This document shows, piece by piece, positions 6,470 through 13,500 of a DNA stretch of 15,837 bases. A program made the position numbers and the translations under genes. The notes under the pieces are model-generated. The model saw only the letters and a list, made by a program, of their open reading frames with translations. It had not been told where the DNA came from and made no database searches. How positions within the stretch are numbered: position 1 is the stretch's first letter; every line of letters begins with the position of its first letter. Origin of the DNA: Polyangiaceae bacterium (GTDB lineage Bacteria > Myxococcota > Polyangia > Polyangiales > Polyangiaceae); NCBI GenBank assembly GCA_025936205.1, contig JAICTU010000191.1:1-15837 (forward strand), in the 5' to 3' direction.

Positions 6470-6886
6470 ATGCCGACCAAACTCCCCTCCAGTAAGTCCG
6501 GCGCCTTCCGGAAGGCGGTCACTCCGCACGGCGGAGCGTGCGTACTCGTCGTCGACGACGAGGCGGACATCCGCGAGACTCTGCGCGAAGCCGTGGAGAT
6601 GGTGGGCTGCACGGCGGTGCTGGCGGCCAATGGGGCAGACGCGCTCGAGTTGCTGCGCGAAAGCAGGCCCTGTCTGATGATCCTCGACCTGATCATGCCG
6701 GTGATGACGGGCGAGGAGTTGCTGCAGATCGTACGTCAGCAGCCGGCGCTCGCGCAGCTGCCCGTGCTGATCTCGACCTCTGCCCCGCAGCGCGCGCCGG
6801 CGGGTGTTCCCGTCTTGCCCAAGCCCATCGATCTGGGGGCCTTCTGGGCCTGGATCCGCCAGAACTGCCACTGCGGCGCTGCTTGA
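6470..6886 (+). CDS. Single-domain response regulator (CheY-like receiver)
   Basis: This is a 138-residue protein made of one receiver domain after about 22 unstructured residues. The acidic pair Asp29-Asp30 (VLVVDDEADIR), phospho-accepting Asp73 (MILDLIMP), Ser102 or Thr103 (VLISTSA) and Lys118 (LPKPID) are all present, so it should be phosphorylatable. There is no DNA-binding or enzymatic output domain, so the signal must pass to another protein. The ATG at 6470 was chosen over an upstream in-frame start inside the kinase gene because it gives a normal receiver N-terminus and follows the kinase stop by 4 bases. The two genes are almost certainly cotranscribed. Confidence 0.92.
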   Translation: MPTKLPSSKSGAFRKAVTPHGGACVLVVDDEADIRETLREAVEMVGCTAVLAANGADALELLRESRPCLMILDLIMPVMTGEELLQIVRQQPALAQLPVLISTSAPQRAPAGVPVLPKPIDLGAFWAWIRQNCHCGAA

Positions 6887-6915
6887 CCGGCGTCCTACGA
6901 GCTGAGCAGGCGCGA

Positions 6916-6950
6916 CGCCCCTGCGCCGCCGATCCGGCAGGGCAGGGGCG
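6916..6950. terminator. Strong hairpin between convergent genes, likely bidirectional terminator
   Basis: CGCCCCTGC (6916-6924) and GCAGGGGCG (6942-6950) are a perfect 9-bp stem with a 17-base loop. A competing outer pairing exists between CAGGCGC (6907-6913) and GCGCCTG (6948-6954). It lies between the receiver gene stop (plus, 6886) and the lipoprotein gene stop (minus, 7011). No clear T-run flanks it on either strand, so termination may need Rho or may be imperfect. Confidence 0.5.
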
Positions 6951-7010
6951 CCTGTGTTGCTCCCGGCGCGATCAAGGGAAAGCAGCGCGCCCGGAGCTCA
7001 GCATCGACGT

Positions 7011-7610
7011 TCAGAGCTGATCGTCGACCTGATCCAGAGTCTTCTCGATTCGAGCCACGCGCTGGTCGGTCGCGGAGCGGAGTTGCTCGGTGTTGGTCGC
7101 GGCACCGCTCTGCAGCCGCGGGAGCTCGCTGCGCAGGCTCTTGATCTCTGCCTCTGCCGTGCTCAGCTGCTGCTTGGCACTGGTCGCCACCGTGGGCTTT
7201 ACCTTGGGATCGTTGGCTTCCTTGGTCAGATCGCGCACGCGCTCGTCCAGCTTGTTCAGCTTGGCTTCGACGGTCTTCTGTACATCGACCTGGTCCTTGC
7301 GCGTGGCATCCACAGCTTCGCGCGTTTCGGCGTTGGCCTTGCGCTGGGCATCTGCATTCTTTTCGGCCTCGTCAGCCGCCGCCTTGCGGGCCGTGTCGTC
7401 CGCTTCCTTCTGGGCAGAGGCGATGTCCTTGGAGGCTTCCCGGTTGGCCTGCGTCACGGTCTTGATGCGCTCATCCGCAGCCTCCCGCGCCGTTTGATTC
7501 GCCTCGCGCTGAGCGTTGACCGCCTCGCTTTGCTCCTGTTGGGCCGACTTCTGGCAGGCCACGGCGGCAAGAGCGAGAAGGACCGGTCCGTAGTAATGAA
7601 AGCGCAACAT
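7011..7610 (-). CDS. Lipoprotein with long Ala/Lys/Glu-rich coiled coil
   Basis: This encodes a 199-residue lipoprotein. The signal peptide MLRFHYYGPVLLALAAVAC ends in lipobox AVAC with lipidated Cys19. Residues about 22-132 are an almost uninterrupted charged helix rich in Ala, Glu, Lys, Gln and Asp with no Pro, forming repeats of about 11 residues such as REANQTAREAA and REASKDIASAQ. A short break with Pro (DPKVKPT, 134-140) is followed by a second helix to the C-terminus. It is probably a rod or spacer tethered to the outer membrane, or a stress protein with LEA-like hendecads. I do not recognise a named family. AAGGAG stands 7 bases before the ATG. The gene is preceded by 244 bases of non-coding sequence and is probably its own unit. 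Confidence 0.85.
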   Translation of the reverse strand: MLRFHYYGPVLLALAAVACQKSAQQEQSEAVNAQREANQTAREAADERIKTVTQANREASKDIASAQKEADDTARKAAADEAEKNADAQRKANAETREAVDATRKDQVDVQKTVEAKLNKLDERVRDLTKEANDPKVKPTVATSAKQQLSTAEAEIKSLRSELPRLQSGAATNTEQLRSATDQRVARIEKTLDQVDDQL

Positions 7611-7653
7611 CGATTTTCTCCTTGAGATGGGGAGTTCGCATCCCCGCCCTACG

Positions 7654-7667
7654 CACGAGGGCTCGTG
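7654..7667 (-). promoter_or_regulatory. Short perfect dyad upstream of the coiled-coil lipoprotein
   Basis: CACGAG (7654-7659) and CTCGTG (7662-7667) form a 6-bp perfect inverted repeat with a 2-base centre, the geometry of a small operator. It lies 44 bases upstream of the start codon at 7610. Nearer the gene, GGGGA/TCCCC (7629-7633 and 7641-7645) can form a small hairpin just before the ribosome binding site. Either could regulate the gene, but both may be chance in GC-rich DNA. Confidence 0.3.
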
Positions 7668-7773
7668 TGGATTCGGACGTTTCTCCAGCGCGTCGGTTGA
7701 GCGCCGGGAGGACTCGTTAGCAACACACATGCCTGCACGAATTTTTCAGAGGTATTCACCATTTTAGGCCTGA

Positions 7774-7796
7774 AACACTCGCTGGGAGGCAGTGTT
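7774..7796 (-). terminator. Weak hairpin downstream of the Trp-rich lipoprotein
   Basis: AACACT (7774-7779) pairs with AGTGTT (7791-7796) around an 11-base loop. In the minus-strand direction it lies about 60 bases after the stop of the gene at 7855 and is followed by an AT-richer stretch (about 7741-7775). It is a possible terminator. The stem is short and the T-run is poor. The AT-rich stretch could equally belong to the promoter of the gene starting at 7610. Confidence 0.3.
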
Positions 7797-7854
7797 GTGC
7801 GGCGAGCTGGCAGGGCCGTGGCAGGATTGCCTGCGCCGCCGGGCATTGGTTGAA

Positions 7855-8274
7855 TCAGCGGGCCACCTCGGTCTCGGCCGTCGTCTGATTGGGTGGGGTT
7901 CTGGCGACTCTCAGCGGGTCGGGCGCATCGAGCGCACGGTGCTGTTCGTCGTACCAGGTGCCGGGAGCAAACAGCAGGCGCCCATCGCTGGCCAGGTAGG
8001 CCTGCCAGGTTGCGTAGCCCGCGTGCTCCGGCGCGTGCACCCAGCCGCCACGCTGCCACACGTAGTGACGACCTCGCCACGCCCAATTGCCATCGACCCA
8101 CACCGAGGCAGAGTCGGGCCGATCCGGCACCACCTCCACGAGCGCGGCTGGAGGAGGGTATGGGACCTCGATGAATGCGCTCGCCGGATGCGCGCTGGTC
8201 TCCGGCGCGGGCAGGGAGCCACCACACGCTGCAGTTGCCAGCGGCAACAGCGCAGCAAAGAGCCAACGGGACAT
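7855..8274 (-). CDS. YXWGXW-type repeat lipoprotein
   Basis: This is a 139-residue lipoprotein with signal peptide MSRWLFAALLPLATAAC and lipidated Cys17. After a Pro-rich linker (about 18-50), residues 57-108 are dense in Trp, Gly and Tyr: VWVDGNWAWRGRHYVWQRGGWVHAP, read across two short stretches, and later APGTWYD. These are the YxWxxGxW beta-hairpin repeats found in many proteobacterial envelope lipoproteins of unknown function. AGAGG lies 6 bases before the ATG. It is divergent from the TamA gene, with about 110 bases between the starts. The position beside an outer-membrane assembly pair fits an envelope role but does not prove one. Confidence 0.88.
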   Translation of the reverse strand: MSRWLFAALLPLATAACGGSLPAPETSAHPASAFIEVPYPPPAALVEVVPDRPDSASVWVDGNWAWRGRHYVWQRGGWVHAPEHAGYATWQAYLASDGRLLFAPGTWYDEQHRALDAPDPLRVARTPPNQTTAETEVAR

Positions 8275-8382
8275 CAAACCTCTGGAGATTGTTCGGGTGT
8301 CGTTCAGCGCTGAATGAGCACATCTCGGGCCAAATGTGCTGGTGCGGGATTTGCACACACCGCAGGGCCCGTGCTCGCGAAG

Positions 8383-10515
8383 ATGTCCCGTCTCACGACT
8401 CGCAGCGCACCCGCGAAGTTCCGCGGGCTGGCGCTCTCCGCTTGTTGGATCTGTTGCACCATGGCCTGCGTGAGCTTGCCCGCCCGCCGCTTCGCCGTGG
8501 ATGGCATCGCGATCAGCGGCAATCACGCGCTCGACGATCAGGAGATCGAGGAGCACATCGCCACGCGCGACAGCCCCAAATTTCTCGGGTTGTTTCGCGG
8601 CGTGGTGTACGACTACGAGGTCTTCGATCGCTACGTGCTCGAGCGGGACCTGCAGCGCATCGAGCGCTACTATCGCTCGCGCGGCTTCTTCTGGCCCCGA
8701 GTGCGAGCCGGGCGGGTGTTCGAGGCCGGGCCGCGCGACGTGAAGGTCGAGATCCTGGTCGAAGAGGGCCCCGAGACGAAGGTCGGCCGCGTCGATGTGC
8801 ATGGCCTCGAGGGCTTGCCGCCGAACATCGCGCGAGAGGCACTGAGTGAGGTCTCCTCGGAGGAGAGCCGGGGCAAGCGCTTCGAAGAAGCCGACTTCGA
8901 AGCAGCCGCGGAGGCGCTGGAGCGAGCCCTGACCGACAACGGCTACGCTTACGCAAAGGTTCGCCGTTCGGCGGATGTAGACCTCGTCGATCGGGTTGCA
9001 AGCGTTGGCTACTGGGTGGAGGCCGGGCCGCGGGCGCGCCTCGGCGAGATCAGCGTCCAGGGCCTCGATGGCATCCCCGAAGACCAGGTGCGGCGCACGC
9101 TGAACCTGGAAGCGGGGGAACCCTACTCGCGCAGCGACCTCGAGTCCGCCGAGCGTGCGTTGCTCGACCTGGGCGTGTTCAGCTCGGTCAGCGTGCAGCC
9201 GCAGCTGGAGAGCTCCGGCGGCCAACCGCGCGACGTCGTGCCGGTCAACGTCAAGCTTCAGCGCAGCCGCTTCCGCAGCTTGCGTTTTGGCTTCGGTCTC
9301 CAGGTGGACAGCCAGCGCACGGACGTGCACCTCGTCTCCGGCTGGGAAGATCGCAACTTCCTGGGCGGCCTGCGCAGCCTGCAGGTCGAGTTCGTCCCCG
9401 GCGGCGTGGTCTATCCCACGCGCCTGCCCGATCTCGAAGCGCCCGAGCGCCTGCTGCCACAGGCGCGGCTGCGGCTCGAGTTCCGACAGCCCAGTTTTCT
9501 CGAGGCGCGCACGGCGGGGGTGCTCCGAAGCGAGGCCAGCATCTCCCCGGTGCTTCTGTCCAGCACCCAGGGGGGGGACGAACCTGTACTGGGCTATCGC
9601 GATCTGCGTGCCTCCGCCGGTCTGGAGCGCTCCTTGTTCTGGAAGCTGAACGGGTCGATCTCGCAGAACATCCAGATCAGCGATCCCTTCATGTACGTGG
9701 GTACGCTCGACCCCGATCTGGATACGGCCATCGTCTCGTATCCGGAGCTGTCCGTGCGCCTGGATGCTCGCAACGATCGGCTCGAGCCGACCAAGGGTGT
9801 CTACGCCAACACCTCGCTCCAGTTCGCGGGGCTCGGCGGCGACGCGCGCGATGTGAAGGTGCAACCCGAGCTGCGCGGGTACGTGCCGCTCGGGCGGCTC
9901 ACTTTCGCGGCGCGCGGAACGGTTGGCTTTCTGTTTGCGCAGAACTACGGCGATACCACCCCCACGAACGCCCTGACGGGGACCAGCGGAAGCGCCGATC
10001 GGGCCACCTGGGTGCGCGACATCCAGCTCATGTATCTGCGCGGCTTCTTCGGCGGAGGCCCCGGCTCGAACCGCGGCTACGGTCAGCGGGAGATCGGCCC
10101 GCACGGCGCGGTGCCCTTTTACAATCCTGGTCAGAGCAGTCAGGACCCCACCATGGCCTGCAACAACCCGCAGGCGTCGGGTCCGCTGCCGAGCGATTGC
10201 GATCTGCCCCTGGGGGGCTTCTCGCTCTGGGAAGCCAGCGCCGAACTGCGCTTTCCGCTGCTGGGGCCGCTGCGCGGCGCGGTCTTCGCCGATACCGGGG
10301 ACGTTTCCCCGTACGAGTTTGATCTGCGCTGGAACCGCCCGCACCTGAGCGCGGGCCTCGGCCTGCGCTATGCGACACCAATCGGCCCGGTCCGCGCCGA
10401 CGTGGGCTACCGGATCCCGGGGCTGCAAGCACCGAAGTCCGCCGACGAGTTCGAACCCGACGAACTGTTCGGCTTGCCCATCGCCATTTCCATCGGAATT
10501 GGAGAGCCGTTTTGA
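8383..10515 (+). CDS. tamA: TamA/BamA-family outer-membrane beta-barrel with three POTRA domains
   Basis: This is a 710-residue protein (Omp85 superfamily). The N-terminal hydrophobic stretch with CTMAC (about 25-29) is a signal peptide, perhaps lipobox-like. Three POTRA domains follow: about 38-130 (DGIAISGNHALDDQEI), 137-225 (VGRVDVHGLEGLPP) and 226-310 (LGEISVQGLDGIPEDQV, ending LLDLGVFSSVSV). The C-terminal barrel (about 318-710) has the conserved loop-6 motif SNRGYGQREIGP and ends in aromatic Phe (GIGEPF), as outer-membrane proteins do. The 5' end is uncertain. ATG 8383 gives a normal signal peptide. ATG 8314 (23 residues longer) and GTG 8371, after AGGG, are alternatives. It should insert or assemble proteins in the outer membrane together with the TamB-like protein encoded next, which overlaps it by 4 bases. 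Confidence 0.92.
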   Translation: MSRLTTRSAPAKFRGLALSACWICCTMACVSLPARRFAVDGIAISGNHALDDQEIEEHIATRDSPKFLGLFRGVVYDYEVFDRYVLERDLQRIERYYRSRGFFWPRVRAGRVFEAGPRDVKVEILVEEGPETKVGRVDVHGLEGLPPNIAREALSEVSSEESRGKRFEEADFEAAAEALERALTDNGYAYAKVRRSADVDLVDRVASVGYWVEAGPRARLGEISVQGLDGIPEDQVRRTLNLEAGEPYSRSDLESAERALLDLGVFSSVSVQPQLESSGGQPRDVVPVNVKLQRSRFRSLRFGFGLQVDSQRTDVHLVSGWEDRNFLGGLRSLQVEFVPGGVVYPTRLPDLEAPERLLPQARLRLEFRQPSFLEARTAGVLRSEASISPVLLSSTQGGDEPVLGYRDLRASAGLERSLFWKLNGSISQNIQISDPFMYVGTLDPDLDTAIVSYPELSVRLDARNDRLEPTKGVYANTSLQFAGLGGDARDVKVQPELRGYVPLGRLTFAARGTVGFLFAQNYGDTTPTNALTGTSGSADRATWVRDIQLMYLRGFFGGGPGSNRGYGQREIGPHGAVPFYNPGQSSQDPTMACNNPQASGPLPSDCDLPLGGFSLWEASAELRFPLLGPLRGAVFADTGDVSPYEFDLRWNRPHLSAGLGLRYATPIGPVRADVGYRIPGLQAPKSADEFEPDELFGLPIAISIGIGEPF

Positions 10516-13500
10516 TCCCTCTTCTGCAAGCGAGCTCTCGTCCGCCGTTCAGGAAGTTCGGGCGAGTCGTGCATTGGTTCGGGCGCGCCCTGGGCTGGTT
10601 CGCGCTGGGCGTGATCCTGCTTCTGGCGCTCTCCCTCGTCTCCATCAACCTTCCCCCCGTCAGCCGTTTCGTGAGCGCAAAGGTCAATGCGATCTTGCAG
10701 CCCACGTTTCAGGGGCAGCTCCTGTTGCGTGACCTGGGCCACGTCGACCTGGGTGGCATCTCCGGCGCCGAGCTCGAGGTGCACGATCCGGCGGGCCAGC
10801 GGGTGCTCAGCGCTCGCGGCGTCGATGTGCGGCTGTTCTGGCCCGCCGTGGCATACCACGCGGCGATCGGGAGCGATCCGTTGCGCATCCCGATCGAGCA
10901 CGCCGGCGTGCGCGAGCTCGACGTCACGCTGATCGACGACGGTACGGGCACTCCGACTCTCGCGCACGCCTTCGAGCCGCGCGAGCCGAAGCCGCCCGAT
11001 CCGAACGCTGCGCAGACCAGCATCGAGGTCTCCGATCTGCAATTGAAGCAGGCGCGCATCGGCGGTTCGCTCGCCAGCTTGCCGAAGGTGGATGCAGAGC
11101 TCTCGAATCTGAAGGCGCGACTGCGCACGGACGCGGCAGGCCTCGCCGTCACGCTGGAGAACCTGGATCTGCAGGCTCGCCAGCTGCCGACCGTGGATCG
11201 CCTGAGCGGGAAGTTGACGGGTGAGGTCAGCTTGCCGGCGGCGCCGCCGGCGAATCCCGTTCCAGCTGCAGGCGGACCCGTGGTGCGAGCCGAGCGCCCG
11301 CAGAGCGATGCGATTCGGACCGAGGTTCGTGCCTTGCGCCCAGCGCCTCTGGAGCGACGGGTGCAGCTCGCCTTCGCGGGGCAGCTCGCGGGCTCGGGCA
11401 CGCACGCGCGAGTGCAGCTGACCGGAGAGCAGCTGCTCGCGCAGCTCGAGGCAGCGGAGCTGGCCCCGGAGAGTCTGAAGCAGATGGTCCCCTCGCTGGC
11501 GCCCAGGGCCCCCGTCGCGCTGAGTGCCAAGGTCGAAGGACTGCTCCAGGACCTGGGCATCGAGGCTCAGGTGCAGCAGGCGAAATCGAGGCTGAAGGCG
11601 CAGGGCCGGCTGAAGCGAGACGGTGAGGACCTGCACGCCAAGCTGCAGCTCGACGCCGACGCGGTCGATCTCGCGCAGCTGTTGCCGAACGTGCCCCGCA
11701 CCCAGATCGAGCTGGCGGTTCACGCGGATCTCGACTCCGGCACGAGCGGGAGCCGGGGCAACTATCGGCTGGTGAGCGAAGGCTCGCGCGTCGCGGGGGA
11801 GGTCGTGCCGAAGACCACGCTGCAGGGTGAGCTGAACCTTCCCGAGGCGCGTCCTCTCCACACCACGGGCACACTCCAGATCGATGAACCTGGCGCGGCC
11901 ACGCACGTGGATTACAGCGCCAGCTCGGGGCCGGAAGGGCTCCATGGCAAGCTCTTCTCGAGCACGAAGCTCGATCGGTCGCCGCGCCTGCGCGAGCGGG
12001 CCGGGCTCGACGCGCGCGGGCGGGTGGAGCTGCGAGCGGAGTTCGATGATGCCTCCGAGCAGGTCGATGCTGACCTGGCCGTCGATCTGCGCAACGTGAG
12101 ACATCCGGCGTTCACGGCGGCGCGGCTCGAGACCTATGTCTCGGCGCGAGGCGACCTGAAGGCACCCGAGCTGCGCATGCGCGGGGATGCTCGCCAGCTC
12201 CGCGCCGCCGGGCGCTACCTGGCGCGGCTCTGGCTATCTGGGCAGGGCACGGCGGACCGCGCCGTGGTGCGGGCGCACGCGGTCGGCACCAATCCCGATC
12301 GCGTCGATCTGACGGCGACGCTCGCGCCGCGCTCGGACCGGCAGATCTGGAGCCCCCGGCTACGCGTGTGCACCGGCGCCGATGAGGTGCGCATGCACGC
12401 CGCGAACGTGGGCTTCAGCGGCGGGCGGCTGCTGGTCGACCGCTTCGCCCTGGAGGGGCCGGGCAGTGCCGAGCTCTCCCTGCGCTATGGACGTACGCTG
12501 GAGCAGCTCGAGCTGACCACGCGGCGTCTGGACGTGGCGCGGCTGCTGCGCATCGCCGGCATCCAGAGCCCCCTGCGCAGCGCGCAGGCCGATCTGGAGG
12601 CCCACGTGTCCAGCCGGGCGGGGCGACCGAGCGGCAGGATTGTCGGCGACGTCCGGCAGATCGCCTACGCCGAACTCCGGGGCTCGCTGCACACCGATCT
12701 GGGCCTGGAGCGCGATCGCATCAACGGCGATGCGCGGCTGGAGCTCGCCCCCGGCGGCACCACCCAGATCACCTTGCGTGATGTCCGCCCGCCGCTCGGC
12801 GCCGGCGACTTGCAGCGCCTGTCGGGGGACATCGCGGTGAAGGGCGAGCTCGACCTGGCGCGGGTCCAGTCCCTGTTGCCCAGCGCCGGCTTGGAGCGCG
12901 CGCAGGGGCAGCTGCGCTACGACGTGAAGCTCAACGGGGAGCGCGCCGGTCAGCGCCCGAGCCTGCACGCCCATCTGGAGAGCCGCTCCCTCGTGCTGGT
13001 GGGTCAGCGTGCTGACGTGGGCCAAACCAAGGACGCGGAGCTGGCGCGGATCACTGCACCGTGGAGCGTGCGCGGCATCGACGTGAACGTCGATGCGGGG
13101 CTCGACGGTGGCGTGGCCGACGTGCGCGGCAAGCTCTTCGATCAGCAAGGCGATCTGGTGACCTGGAACGCCGCCTGGCGCGAGCTTCCCGAGCAGCGTG
13201 CCTTGGCCATCCCCGCCTCGGCCTTCCTGCGCGCGCCATTCCAGGCAGAGCTGAAGGTGCCTTCACGCGCCCTGGAGCAGCTGCCGGCGACCATCCGTCC
13301 CAACGACATCGAAGGCAATCTCGCGCTCAGCGTGAACGCCGACGGTAGCTTGAACGACCCGCGTGTGCGCGCGAAAGGGACGCTCGCGCGTTTCACGCCC
13401 GCCTCCGAGCGCAAGCGCAGGGCTCACCTGGACGTCGACCTGGACGCCGAGTACGCGCCCGCGGGCGGACGGATCGGGGTGACGGCCGAGCGCACGGCAA

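Noticed and set aside
7855..10428. Very long minus-strand open frame (857 codons) opposite the TamA gene
   Set aside because: Its translation shows no domains and is rich in Ala, Arg and His as expected for the antisense of a GC-rich gene. The plus-strand frame has clear POTRA and barrel motifs. Only its end, in 7855-8274, is a real gene.
10407..12104. Long minus-strand open frame opposite TamB
   Set aside because: Shadow of the TamB gene in GC-rich DNA; no recognisable motif and no ribosome binding site.
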